Positions 1 to 7,795 of a DNA stretch of 64,000 nucleotides are shown here, one piece after another (within the stretch, counting starts at the first letter, position 1; each line of letters begins with the position of its first letter). Both the position numbers and the translations under genes were made by a program. The notes beneath the pieces are model-generated. The model was given only the letters and a program-made list of their open reading frames with translations. It made no database searches and was not told the DNA's origin. Origin of the DNA: CAWDNM01 sp964521195 (GTDB lineage Bacteria; Actinomycetota; Coriobacteriia; Anaerosomatales; JAAXUF01); NCBI GenBank assembly GCA_964521195.1, contig CAZFRE010000001.1:372001-436000 (forward strand), written 5' to 3'.

Positions 1-1481
1 CGGAGCAGGACTACGCATCTCCATTCCGCGTCACAGGCGATGGCGCCGTGCCGGTCACATACCACTCGTTCAGCAACCTCGGAATCGCCGAGACCGTGCG
101 CACAGCGACCGTCTATCTCGACAACTCCTCGCCGGTCACGGGTCCCACCAACATGCGCGCGATGTATCGAGTCTCGTCGGGGGCGACCATCGCGCTCGCA
201 GCCAACGATCCACAGTCCGGCGTGGCATCGACGCGCTGGAGGCTCGGCTCGGCAAGCACATTCACCTCCGGTGCGGCTGTGCCGGTGCCGAGTCAGGCGG
301 GCACCTACACCGTGCAGTACTACTCGGTCGACAAGGTCGGTAACGTTGAGCCCACGAAGTCCCTGAGCTTTGCGGTCGTGAACGATTCCACGCCGCCGAG
401 GACGACCAGTGACGCGGCGGCCACCTATGACACGTCGGCACGCGTGACACTCGTCGCCACAGACACGGGAATCGGCGTCGAGTCGACTCACTGGCTCCTC
501 GACGGGGCCGCAGGAACCGGCACGACTGTCGACGTCCTTGACTATGGATCCCACGAGCTGCGGTTCTGGTCGGTCGACGCCGCCGGCAACGCCGAGACAC
601 CGACGACAGTGACGCTGTTCGTTCGGGATGTGAACTCGCCGACGGTGTGCGCGAGCGCGGACTACGCTTGGCTGAACGGGATGTCTGTGGAGTTCCAAGC
701 CGCTGACGAGTCCCACGGCAGCGGTCTTGACGTGATCGCGTACCGGCTCGACGGAGCTGAGACGCAGACCATCGCTGCGTCCAACTACGTTCTCACGCCC
801 CGGCGTCCGGGCCGCCACGAATGCGTCTACTGGGCCGTCGACAAGGCGGGGAACGCGAGTGCGCTCGCGACGCTCGTGTTCGACGTCATCGCGCCGACCC
901 GCTTCGTGATGGACGCGATTCCGGCGCCGGTGAAGCCCGGCGTGGAGACGACCATCTCGGGTCGCGTCGACACCGAATCGGTCACCGCCCCGCTTCTCGG
1001 CGAGCCCGTGGTGCTCCAAGTGCTCCGGGACTCCGCGTGGACGAAGGCGCTTCCCTCGCCCGCGCTCGCGCAGGCGGACGGGGCGTTCGCCTTCAGGGTC
1101 GCTCCATACGAGAGCGGCGTGTATCGGGTGATCGTCGGCACTGGGAGCGCGCTGCGAGCCGGGGAGAGCGAGACCTTCGTGATCGGAGCGAAGGCGTCGG
1201 TCACGCGGCCGTCCAAGCCGAATTCTCCGCGCCACCGTCGCGCGTTCACACTCACCGGTTGGGTGATGCCGTCGCTCTCACGGAGCGTGCAGGTCAAGTA
1301 CTACCGCGTGAAGAGCGGGAAACGGACGCTGTACTCCACGAAGACGGCATCGCTGTCGTCGGCGGGGAAATGGACCTACCGGCGCTCGCTTCCCCGCGGA
1401 TCGTGGGCCGTGCGGGTGGTCTACACCGATCCGCTGAAGGTCGTCAGCACCAGCAGCTACCGGTCCTTCACGGTGAAGTAG
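1..1481 (+). CDS. Secreted Ig-like/OmpL47-type repeat protein, C-terminal part (5' truncated)
   Basis: The frame is open to the window edge (first full codon at base 3), so the N-terminus and any signal peptide lie upstream. About 490 codons are visible. Three or four beta-sandwich repeats of about 90 residues recur, each ending in a hallmark such as YYSVDKVGNVE, FWSVDAAGNAE or YWAVDKAGNAS. This is the pattern of OmpL47-type/bacterial Ig-like domains in extracellular proteins. After a DVIAPT linker come two further beta-rich segments, the last ending YRSFTVK at the stop. No LPXTG motif or C-terminal membrane anchor is visible. Likely a cell-surface or secreted adhesion/structural protein. The catalytic part, if any, is outside the window, so no enzymatic function can be assigned. 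Confidence 0.75.
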   Translation, partial: EQDYASPFRVTGDGAVPVTYHSFSNLGIAETVRTATVYLDNSSPVTGPTNMRAMYRVSSGATIALAANDPQSGVASTRWRLGSASTFTSGAAVPVPSQAGTYTVQYYSVDKVGNVEPTKSLSFAVVNDSTPPRTTSDAAATYDTSARVTLVATDTGIGVESTHWLLDGAAGTGTTVDVLDYGSHELRFWSVDAAGNAETPTTVTLFVRDVNSPTVCASADYAWLNGMSVEFQAADESHGSGLDVIAYRLDGAETQTIAASNYVLTPRRPGRHECVYWAVDKAGNASALATLVFDVIAPTRFVMDAIPAPVKPGVETTISGRVDTESVTAPLLGEPVVLQVLRDSAWTKALPSPALAQADGAFAFRVAPYESGVYRVIVGTGSALRAGESETFVIGAKASVTRPSKPNSPRHRRAFTLTGWVMPSLSRSVQVKYYRVKSGKRTLYSTKTASLSSAGKWTYRRSLPRGSWAVRVVYTDPLKVVSTSSYRSFTVK

Positions 1482-1554
1482 GTCTGATTTCTGACGTGTG
1501 GGTATCTTCCTCACAGCCCTCGCATTCGCGAGGCGCGCATGGAGGTGACGGCTC

Positions 1555-1755
1555 ATGTCGGAGAAGGGCCACTGGCCATTCGGGCAAGAGGGTGCGGAGG
1601 GTATGTCGCGCGAAGAGGAGCGCGCTTTGGAGCGCGAGCGCGAGCGCGAAGCGCACCAGCGCGAAATGGCGGCCAAGGCCGCGAACCAGCAGTCTCGCAA
1701 CAACCGGCTCATCGTCGGCGGCAAGGCTCATACGCGGAAGAAGGGCCTGAGCTAG
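1555..1755 (+). CDS. Small highly charged hypothetical protein (66 aa)
   Basis: A GGAGGTG ribosome-binding site sits 7 nt before the ATG and supports a real gene. A TATCTT hexamer at 1503-1508 could be its -10 box. The 66-residue product has a Glu/Arg-rich stretch (EEERALEREREREAHQ, about residues 20-35), probably a single charged helix or short coiled coil. It ends in a basic tail (KAHTRKKGLS). There is no signal peptide or membrane segment. I do not recognise the family. The basic tail would fit a nucleic-acid- or ribosome-associated small protein, but that is speculation. Confidence 0.6.
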   Translation: MSEKGHWPFGQEGAEGMSREEERALEREREREAHQREMAAKAANQQSRNNRLIVGGKAHTRKKGLS

Positions 1756-1768
1756 GTCGCCCGAGCAC

Positions 1769-2221
1769 TCAGCGCTTGTGCGCTCGCGCGGCCTTCTCGG
1801 CGTCCTTGACCATCGCGTCCCAGCCGGGCTCGCAGATCAGTTCCCACGTGCAGCCGTGGCATGCGTCCGCCCGCCACGTGCCCACGCCGATCGCGTCGGC
1901 TTCGAGTCGTTCGCGCGCGGCCTCAAGCGACAGCCTGTCGCCGGGGGCCACACCCAGCACGTCGCACGCGAGCGCGTCGATGCGCGCGATCTCATCCTCG
2001 CCGCCCGCGCCTTCGCTCGCACACCGGCTATCAGTCCCGAGTTCGGGGCACGCCGCGCACACGTTATCGACACCCGGGACGATCAGCGCCGGAGCCGATT
2101 CCGCGTGCCCGATCACGTGCTCGAGGTTGGCGACGAAGTCGTCGGAGTAGCCCTCGCCGCGGAAGAACTGCAGGCAGATCAGGTGGTGGCCGCGGAGCCG
2201 GACCAGAGGCGCCGCGCTCAC
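1769..2221 (-). CDS. DUF1284 domain protein, probable iron-sulfur or metal protein
   Basis: The 150-residue product begins with the RLRGHHLICLQFFRGEGYS signature typical of DUF1284 and keeps paired cysteines later (CAACPEL, CHGCTWELICEPGW). These could bind a metal or Fe-S cluster. The family is uncharacterised. The GTG start at 2221 overlaps the stop of the upstream MBL hydrolase by 4 bp (GTGA), so the two are very probably co-translated. The frame stays open far upstream, but conservation begins at this GTG and the longer frame is antisense shadow. No membrane segment. Function unknown beyond the family call. Confidence 0.78.
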   Translation of the reverse strand: MSAAPLVRLRGHHLICLQFFRGEGYSDDFVANLEHVIGHAESAPALIVPGVDNVCAACPELGTDSRCASEGAGGEDEIARIDALACDVLGVAPGDRLSLEAARERLEADAIGVGTWRADACHGCTWELICEPGWDAMVKDAEKAARAHKR

Positions 2222-3036
2222 AGGTGCTCCTCCGGGAACAGCGTCGACTGGGCGGGATCGGAGTCGAGCGGCTCGTGCTGTGGGGCGACGTGCACCGGTA
2301 CGCTCAGGCCGATCGCCGTCAGCCGAGCGACGAGCGCGCGCTTCGCGAGCGAGGGCGTGTTGTTCGTGTCCGAGCGGTGGAGCGCGATGATGCGCCGCAA
2401 CCTCGAGGACGCCAGCGACTCGACGGCGTCCGCAGCGTCCGGGTTCGACAGGTGCCCCTGGGCCGAGCGGATCCTGCGCTTGAGGTAGCTCGGGTACGGC
2501 CCGTTGTCCAGCATCCCGAGGTCGTGGTTGCTCTCGATGCCGAGCAGGTCGACGTCGGCGAGCGCCTCGGCCGCCTCGGGGGTCACGACCCCCGTGTCGG
2601 TCGCCAGGCCGAACCGCTCGCCGGCCGCATTCTGTACGCGGTAGCCGACCGGCTCGGCGGCGTCGTGTGACGTCCTGAACGGCAGCACCGTGAGGGAGCC
2701 GATCCGCAGCTCCTCGCCCGTGCGCAGCGTGCAGACCTCGCTGCCGAGACAGTCGAGTCCCGCCGCCATGCGCGTGCCGCGGGTGGCGTGCACCGCGCAG
2801 CCATGCCGGCGCGCGAACACTTCGACCCCGCGCAGGTGGTCCGAGTGCTCGTGTGTGAGCAGGACCGCCCGCACCGAGTTCGCATCGAGGCCGGCGAGCG
2901 CCATTCGTCGAGCGACCTCGCGGGCCGAGAACCCGCAGTCGATGAGCAGCGTGGTGTCGCCGTCGGTCACGGCGACGGAGTTGCCGCCGGAACCGGAGCC
3001 GAGCACGACCACGCGAAGGGGAGTGGTATCGGGCAT
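2218..3036 (-). CDS. MBL-fold metallo-hydrolase (YycJ/WalJ-like)
   Basis: The metallo-beta-lactamase-fold hydrolase opens with VVVLGSGSGGNS and carries the metal-binding motif THEHSDHL near residue 80, then further His/Asp residues (GIESNHD, ALHRSD). This matches the YycJ/WalJ group, small cytosolic MBL proteins implicated in nuclease or DNA-repair roles in Firmicutes; the activity here is unproven. The ATG at 3036 is chosen because TACACT lies exactly 6 nt upstream, the arrangement expected of a leaderless transcript. A GTG at 3051 would add five residues. The 3' end overlaps the DUF1284 gene by 4 bp. Confidence 0.85.
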   Translation of the reverse strand: MPDTTPLRVVVLGSGSGGNSVAVTDGDTTLLIDCGFSAREVARRMALAGLDANSVRAVLLTHEHSDHLRGVEVFARRHGCAVHATRGTRMAAGLDCLGSEVCTLRTGEELRIGSLTVLPFRTSHDAAEPVGYRVQNAAGERFGLATDTGVVTPEAAEALADVDLLGIESNHDLGMLDNGPYPSYLKRRIRSAQGHLSNPDAADAVESLASSRLRRIIALHRSDTNNTPSLAKRALVARLTAIGLSVPVHVAPQHEPLDSDPAQSTLFPEEHL

Positions 3037-3042
3037 GCGGGC

Positions 3043-3048
3043 AGTGTA
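3043..3048 (-). promoter_or_regulatory. -10 box of a leaderless promoter for the MBL hydrolase
   Basis: On the minus strand TACACT is followed by six bases and then the ATG at 3036. The same TANNNT-N6-ATG geometry occurs at 4244 and 38712. No clear -35 hexamer is seen. Confidence 0.5.
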
Positions 3049-3137
3049 CACCGCTCCGGTGACATCTCCTCACGAACACCACAGCTTCCCGGCGCTGCCG
3101 CGGCGATTATCGGGAATAGAACTCCTAGCAAACCCAC

Positions 3138-3160
3138 CGGGCCGATCCGACACCGGCCCG
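3138..3160 (+). promoter_or_regulatory. Hairpin upstream of the glutaredoxin-like gene
   Basis: CGGGCCG (3138-3144) and CGGCCCG (3154-3160) form a perfect 7-bp stem with a 9-nt loop, about 45 nt before the start codon. It lies in the 3037-3204 divergent intergenic region. It could be a 5' UTR structure or an operator; nothing decides between them. Confidence 0.3.
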
Positions 3161-3204
3161 TCAGCGTTCGTGCACCACCTGCACGACCGGAGCGAGGAGC
3201 GACG

Positions 3205-3450
3205 ATGGCTGTCCACCTGTACGCGCTGTCCACCTGCCCGTACTGCCGCATGACGAAGAAGTACCTCGACGAGCATGAGATCGCGTACGAGATGACCGAA
3301 GTCGACCTGCTCGAGGGTGACGAGAAGGACGCCGCGGTCGCTGAGGTCGTTCGGCTGTCGGGCGGCAAGTCCTTCCCGGTGCTCGATGCGGACGGTCAGG
3401 TGGTCGTCGGTTTCAACAAGGGGCGCATGGCCCAGGTCCTCGGGCTGTAG
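3205..3450 (+). CDS. Glutaredoxin-like redox protein
   Basis: The 81-residue thioredoxin-fold protein has an N-terminal CPYC active site (Cys11, Cys14) and a SFPVLD segment carrying the cis-Pro. The size is right for NrdH/glutaredoxin-family proteins. It probably reduces disulfides in cytosolic partners. The start is supported by a GGAGCGAGGAG-like Shine-Dalgarno just upstream. The next gene, 9 bp downstream, encodes a ferredoxin-thioredoxin reductase-type catalytic subunit, so this protein is the likely electron acceptor of that reductase. That pairing is inferred from adjacency and from the known FTR-thioredoxin logic. Confidence 0.85.
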   Translation: MAVHLYALSTCPYCRMTKKYLDEHEIAYEMTEVDLLEGDEKDAAVAEVVRLSGGKSFPVLDADGQVVVGFNKGRMAQVLGL

Positions 3451-3459
3451 GCCACGCAC

Positions 3460-4143
3460 ATGACCGCCGAGAAGCCCGGGCGCCGCGTCTTCTTCGCCGG
3501 CACCACCATCGACGACCTGAAGGCCTACATGGGCCCGTTCGCCGAGCGTCTCGGCTACAAGTTCAACACCGAGACCGACTTCGTCGACGAGGTGCTGATC
3601 AGTGAGCTCGAGATCCTTGAGCGAGACGGGGACGTCTACTGCCCATGCCGGATACGCAGTGGGGATCCCAAAGAAGACGCGCAGATCGTCTGTCCGTGCA
3701 TCCCGTTCTACCGCGACGAGTTCGCAGCTATCCGCAAGTGCTGGTGCGGGCTCTTCATACTCTCTGACGTCGAGGATGGCGCCGACCTCATCGGCGTGCT
3801 CGACGAGGTGGAACCGGGCACCGTGGTCGACGTACCGGTCGCGACGCTCGCCGACCTCGCCCCCGGCACGCCTCGCCACGTCAAGATCGGGAAGCGCGAC
3901 ATCGCGGTGGTGCGAGTCGGCGAGGAGGTGTTCGCGCTGTCGAACCTCTGCCGGCACGCGTTCGGGCCCCTCGCCGAGGGGTTCGTCGATGGCTATCACC
4001 TGATGTGCCCGTGGCATGGGTGGCGCTACGACGTCCGCGATGGGACCACCGATCATCCCAATGCCGATGTCGCGACGTTTCCGGTAGCGGTTCGCGACGG
4101 CGTCGTGTTGGTCTCGATACCGCTCGGCCGCTCGCGGCGCTGA
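3460..4143 (+). CDS. Ferredoxin-thioredoxin reductase catalytic domain fused to a Rieske [2Fe-2S] domain
   Basis: 227 residues in two domains. Residues 1-115 resemble the FTR catalytic (beta) chain, with cysteine pairs C61-P-C63, C78-P-C80 and C94-W-C96. By analogy with plant FTR, one cysteine of the first pair, both of the second and one of the third bind [4Fe-4S], while C63 and C96 form the redox disulfide. The third pair is CWC rather than the CHC of plant enzymes, and the spacers (14 and 13) also differ. Residues 125-222 form a Rieske domain with C164-x-H166 and C183-PW-H186, like the nitrite-reductase small-subunit type. No FTR variable chain is nearby. Likely cytosolic; it probably passes electrons from ferredoxin to the adjacent glutaredoxin-like protein, with the Rieske cluster as an added relay (inference). 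Confidence 0.85.
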   Translation: MTAEKPGRRVFFAGTTIDDLKAYMGPFAERLGYKFNTETDFVDEVLISELEILERDGDVYCPCRIRSGDPKEDAQIVCPCIPFYRDEFAAIRKCWCGLFILSDVEDGADLIGVLDEVEPGTVVDVPVATLADLAPGTPRHVKIGKRDIAVVRVGEEVFALSNLCRHAFGPLAEGFVDGYHLMCPWHGWRYDVRDGTTDHPNADVATFPVAVRDGVVLVSIPLGRSRR

Positions 4144-4243
4144 AGGCCACAGGCCTCGAGACGCTGGGGTGGCGACGCCGCTACCTCGGCCGGCGTAGCG
4201 CGAGATACTCCCTCGGGTGCATGCGTCGCCTCGGCAGGGGGGC

Positions 4244-4249
4244 TACTAT
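4244..4249 (+). promoter_or_regulatory. -10 box of a leaderless promoter for the DesK/LiaS-type kinase
   Basis: TACTAT ends exactly 6 nt before the ATG at 4256, placing +1 at or next to the start codon. The rest of 4144-4255 shows no gene and no clear -35 hexamer. Confidence 0.5.
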
Positions 4250-4255
4250 CGACCC

Positions 4256-5518
4256 ATGAGCCCCACACCGAACAAGCCCCGCAAAGCGCTCTCCGCAGCC
4301 GTATCCGACGTGCTTCTCGCCGTCGGTCTCGCAGCCGCGAGCGCCATCTCGGTGGCGTTGCGGGTGCCGCTCTTCATCCGCGGCGGCGGATTCGGGGGAG
4401 GGCCCGGCGTCGACCCGCCGAACGTACCCGATGCCGCCGTGCGGGCCGCCATAGAGCGACCGGAGCTCGCCGTCTACAGCATCCCGCTTGCGGCCGTGGC
4501 GTTCCTGCCTCTCGCCGTGCGGCGACGCTTCCCGGTTCCGGTGCTGGCGGTCGTGGTCGCGATCGCTGCCGTCAACGACCTGCTTCCCGGGCCACCCTCG
4601 CTCGTCTTTCTCGCGCCACTCATCGCCCTGTACACGGTGGGTACCGAGCGTTCGCGCACGACCCTCGTGTGGTCGGCATTGTTCGCGGCCGCGGTCCAGC
4701 TTGCCGTGAACCTTCCGCATCACGCCGGCGTGACGTACTGGGCGGACGTCGTGCGCATCGTCTCGATGGTGACGGTGGCCGCCGCGTTGGGCGATGCCAC
4801 CCGAACGCGCCGCGCCTACGTTGCCGAGGTCGAGCAGCGCGCGATCGAGGCCGAACGCACGCGGGACGAGGAGGCCCGACGCCGTGTGGACGAGGAGCGG
4901 CTGCGGATCGCCCGCGAGCTGCACGACGTCACGGCACACTCGCTGTCCATCATCGCCGTGCAGTCGGGCGCCGCCGCGCACGTCATCGACACGAACCCGG
5001 CGGAGGCGCGCCGCTCGCTCGAGGCGATCCGGCAGACCAGCAAGCAAGCCCTCGACGAGCTGCGCTCGATGCTCGGCGTGCTCCGCTCGGCCGATGAACC
5101 CGACGCGCCGCTGGCGCCTGCACCGGGCCTGGCGCGCCTCGACGAGCTCGCGGTGCCGATGCGCGAAGCCGGCATCGACGTGACGCTCGACGTCGATGAC
5201 GACCTGGGCGAGATCCCGGCGCTGGTGGACGCATCCGCCTACCGCATCGTCCAGGAAGCGCTCACGAACGTGGTGCGCCACGCCGGCCCCTGCGCGGCGC
5301 GAGTGGTGGTGAAGAGAGCCAACGGCGACCTGGTGCTCCAGGTGACCGACGACGGCGCGGGCACGCGGGCGGCGACCAATGCCGAGGGCCACGGCATCGA
5401 AGGTATGCGCGAGCGCGCCGTGGCACTGGGTGGCGCGTTCGAGTCGGGGCCGCTCGCCGACGGCGGCTTCCGCGTGAGCGCCAGGCTGCCGGTGGGCGCC
5501 CGGGGCGGGCGGGCGTGA
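4256..5518 (+). CDS. Sensor histidine kinase, NarL-partner type (HisKA_3, DesK/LiaS-like)
   Basis: About 420 residues. Roughly five hydrophobic segments fill residues 15-180 without an obvious extracytoplasmic domain. They are followed by a charged linker helix, a HisKA_3 dimerisation helix (RIARELHDVTAHSLSI, phospho-acceptor His223), an H-box-to-N-box region (QEALTNVVRHAG) and the GHGIEGMRERAVALGG ATP lid. Such kinases sense membrane or cell-envelope state. The start at 4256 fits the leaderless promoter; an ATG at 4217 would be upstream of the -10 box. The stop overlaps the response regulator start by one base (TGATG), so the two are coupled. The MacAB-like efflux operon downstream is the likely target. 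Confidence 0.88.
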   Translation: MSPTPNKPRKALSAAVSDVLLAVGLAAASAISVALRVPLFIRGGGFGGGPGVDPPNVPDAAVRAAIERPELAVYSIPLAAVAFLPLAVRRRFPVPVLAVVVAIAAVNDLLPGPPSLVFLAPLIALYTVGTERSRTTLVWSALFAAAVQLAVNLPHHAGVTYWADVVRIVSMVTVAAALGDATRTRRAYVAEVEQRAIEAERTRDEEARRRVDEERLRIARELHDVTAHSLSIIAVQSGAAAHVIDTNPAEARRSLEAIRQTSKQALDELRSMLGVLRSADEPDAPLAPAPGLARLDELAVPMREAGIDVTLDVDDDLGEIPALVDASAYRIVQEALTNVVRHAGPCAARVVVKRANGDLVLQVTDDGAGTRAATNAEGHGIEGMRERAVALGGAFESGPLADGGFRVSARLPVGARGGRA

Positions 5519-6198
5519 TGTCGGAGCGTATCCGCGTGCTCGTCGCCGACGATCAGGCGCTCGTTCGGGGCGGGTTCCGCGTCCTGGTGGACTCATCCCC
5601 CGACCTCGAGGTCGTGGGTGAGGCTTCCGACGGCGCCGAGGCGCTTGCGCTTGCGCGAAAGCTGACGCCCGACGTCGTGCTGATGGACATCCGGATGCCG
5701 GTCAAGGACGGCATCGAAGCCACTCGTGAGATCGCACAGGATCCGACAACCGCCGAGACCCGCGTGCTCATCCTCACGACGTTCGATCTCGACGAGTACG
5801 TCTACGAGGCGCTGCGGGCCGGCGCGAGCGGCTTCCTTCTCAAAGACACCGAGCCGAACGCGCTGCTCGATGCGATCCGGGTCATCGCGTCGGGAGATGC
5901 GCTCCTGGCACCGTCGGTGACACGCCGGCTGATCGCCGAGTTCGCGCACCGGCCTTCACCGAGCAAGGTGAGCGCTGCCCATCTCGAGGCGCTGACCGGG
6001 CGTGAGCGTGAGGTGCTGGCGCTCGTCGCGCGCGGGCTCTCCAACGCAGAGATCGCCGCCGAGCTGTTCATCAGCCCTGCCACAGCCAAGACCCACGTGA
6101 GTCGCGTGATGATGAAGCTCGCGGCGCGCGATCGCGCCCAGCTCGTCGCCATCGCGTACGAGGCGGGCGTCGTCGCGCCCGGCACCTCCGGCGAGTAG
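5518..6198 (+). CDS. NarL/FixJ-family response regulator
   Basis: 226 residues. The receiver domain has the acidic pair DD (11-12), phospho-acceptor Asp57 in VLMDIRMP and the conserved Lys in FLLKDTEP. A C-terminal LuxR-type HTH (LTGREREVLALVARGLSNAEIA, then TAKTHVSRVMMKL) binds DNA. It is translationally coupled to the kinase through TGATG; a GTG one codon earlier is possible. A perfect 10-bp-arm palindrome 33 bp downstream of its stop, ahead of the efflux genes, is the obvious candidate binding site. Predicted role: activation of the adjacent MacAB-type exporter in response to envelope stress or a toxic compound (inference). Confidence 0.9.
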   Translation: MSERIRVLVADDQALVRGGFRVLVDSSPDLEVVGEASDGAEALALARKLTPDVVLMDIRMPVKDGIEATREIAQDPTTAETRVLILTTFDLDEYVYEALRAGASGFLLKDTEPNALLDAIRVIASGDALLAPSVTRRLIAEFAHRPSPSKVSAAHLEALTGREREVLALVARGLSNAEIAAELFISPATAKTHVSRVMMKLAARDRAQLVAIAYEAGVVAPGTSGE

Positions 6199-6230
6199 CA
6201 CCTCAGACTGGCGTCGCGCTCGCACGGCCC

Positions 6231-6254
6231 CGCGTACTCCCGTAGGAGTACGCG
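6231..6254 (+). promoter_or_regulatory. Perfect palindromic operator upstream of the efflux operon
   Basis: Arms CGCGTACTCC (6231-6240) and GGAGTACGCG (6245-6254) flank a CGTA spacer. A plausible -10 box (TAGGCT, 6297-6302) puts the palindrome centre about 65 bp upstream of transcription, a typical activator position for a NarL-type regulator. The responsible regulator is probably the one encoded just upstream. Confidence 0.6.
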
Positions 6255-6338
6255 AAGTGACTCCCCCGGCATGACGAACGGCGCCTCCCGCCCGCCTAGG
6301 CTGAGTACGTGACGTACCCGCCCGCGAGGAGGATCCCG

Positions 6339-6404
6339 ATGCCCACCGTCTCCCATGCCACCCAGCGCGCAGCGCGCGCGAACGGCGAACGGGCCTGCCG
6401 ATGA
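6339..6404 (+). CDS. 21-residue leader ORF translationally coupled to the efflux adaptor
   Basis: An ATG at 6339 follows a strong GAGGAGGATCCCG ribosome-binding site. The frame runs 21 codons (starting MPTVSHATQ, ending GERACR) to a TGA at 6402-6404, which overlaps the ATG of the adaptor gene (ATGA). The adaptor lacks a good Shine-Dalgarno of its own, so ribosomes finishing this mini-ORF probably reinitiate there. The peptide is Ala/Arg-rich with no recognisable domain. It may act only as a coupling or regulatory leader. Confidence 0.5.
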   Translation: MPTVSHATQRAARANGERACR

Positions 6405-7795
6405 ACGCCGAGGCAGCGCCGCGCGCAGCGGCCCGCAAGCGCACGAGCCGCGCGGTCATCGGCCTGGTCGTCGCGCTCGTGCTCGTCGGCGCCGGCGTCG
6501 CGGCCTTCACCGTGCTCCGGTCGAGCTCGACGCCCACATCCAGCGTCTCCACCGCCGTCGCCGAGCGACGGACACTCAGCGTCTTGGTCTCGGGAACCGG
6601 CACCACGGTGGTCTCCGACTCCGTGACGGTCAATCCCAAGATCAGTGGCACGGTCAAGAAGCTCTACGTCAGCCTCGGCGAGACCGTGACCGCAGGCGAC
6701 AAGCTGTACACGATCACGAGTGACGACGTCGAGACGTCCCGGCTTCAGGCGAAGGCCTCGCTCCTGCAGTCCAAACAAAGCCTCGCGCAGGCCGAGGGAA
6801 GCAAGACGCAGGCGAACAACCAGCTCTACAGCGCCAACACGGCGCTCATCGAAGCCGAGCAGAACCTCGACGCCCTGCGCAGCCAACCCGAGACGGCCGG
6901 ACTCGACGACAAGATCACGATCGCCAAGCGCCAGGTGACCAGCGCGAAGAAGAGCGTCGCAAGCGCCGAGGACAGCGTCGACTCCGCATCGATCGGCATC
7001 GAGGTCGCGCAGGCGAACTACACCTCGGCCAAGCAGTCCTACGAAGACGCGGTCGACGCGACGCACGACACGGTCGTCGAGGCACCCATCGACGGCGTGG
7101 TCACCGAACTGCCCATCTCGGTGGGCTCGGACGTCAACGCAGGCACCACGAGCACGTCCTCCGGCGGCTCGACCGGCGCTGCGGCGACCGGGAGCTCCTC
7201 GTCGAGCGCGTCATCAGGCAGCTCGGGATCGTCCATCACGATCTCGGACATGGGCAGTCTCGAGGTCGAGGTCTCAGTCAGCGAGGCCGACATCACATCG
7301 GTCGCCGTCGACCAGACCGCCACCGTCACGTTCGACGCACTGGACGACACCGAGTTCACCGGCACCGTGAAGTCCATCTCTCCCAACGGCACGAGTTCCT
7401 CCGGTGTCGTCAATTTCACCGTCACGCTGTCGCTCGACCGCCAGGACGACCGGCTCCGTCCCGACATGACCGCCACCGCCGATATCGCGACACAGGTCGC
7501 CGAGAATGTCGTCGCGGTGCCGGTCGCTGCCGTGAGATCCAGCGACGGCGAGAAGTACGTGATCGTGATGAACGGCGCACAGCAGTCCAACACCCCGGTG
7601 ACTGTCGGCGTCAGTGATGACTCGTATGTCGAGATCGAGAGCGGCCTGTCCGAGGGTGACGTCGTCGTCACCGGGTCGCAGTCAGCGACATCGAACTCGT
7701 CGAGCCCTTCTCAGAGCGATCGCCGCTCCGGCGGCTTCATGATGGGTGGGCCCGGCGGGGGCGCGCCGCCCTCGGGTGGACCGGGTGGCAACTGA
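6401..7795 (+). CDS. MacA/HlyD-type periplasmic adaptor subunit
   Basis: 464 residues. A basic N-terminus and one transmembrane anchor (about residues 22-44) precede an RND/MFP-type core: a beta-barrel and lipoyl half (KISGTVKKLYVSLGETVTAGDKLY), a long Ala/Gln/Ser-rich coiled-coil hairpin (about 110-225), the second lipoyl half (VVEAPIDGVVTELP), a Ser/Gly-rich insert (about 245-285), and beta-barrel and membrane-proximal domains. It ends in a Gly/Pro-rich tail. In MacAB systems such adaptors link the ABC pump to extracytoplasmic partners; in Gram-positive-type envelopes they act outside the membrane. The start overlaps a 21-codon leader ORF, and the stop overlaps the ATPase start (TGATG). Confidence 0.88.
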   Translation: MNAEAAPRAAARKRTSRAVIGLVVALVLVGAGVAAFTVLRSSSTPTSSVSTAVAERRTLSVLVSGTGTTVVSDSVTVNPKISGTVKKLYVSLGETVTAGDKLYTITSDDVETSRLQAKASLLQSKQSLAQAEGSKTQANNQLYSANTALIEAEQNLDALRSQPETAGLDDKITIAKRQVTSAKKSVASAEDSVDSASIGIEVAQANYTSAKQSYEDAVDATHDTVVEAPIDGVVTELPISVGSDVNAGTTSTSSGGSTGAAATGSSSSSASSGSSGSSITISDMGSLEVEVSVSEADITSVAVDQTATVTFDALDDTEFTGTVKSISPNGTSSSGVVNFTVTLSLDRQDDRLRPDMTATADIATQVAENVVAVPVAAVRSSDGEKYVIVMNGAQQSNTPVTVGVSDDSYVEIESGLSEGDVVVTGSQSATSNSSSPSQSDRRSGGFMMGGPGGGAPPSGGPGGN

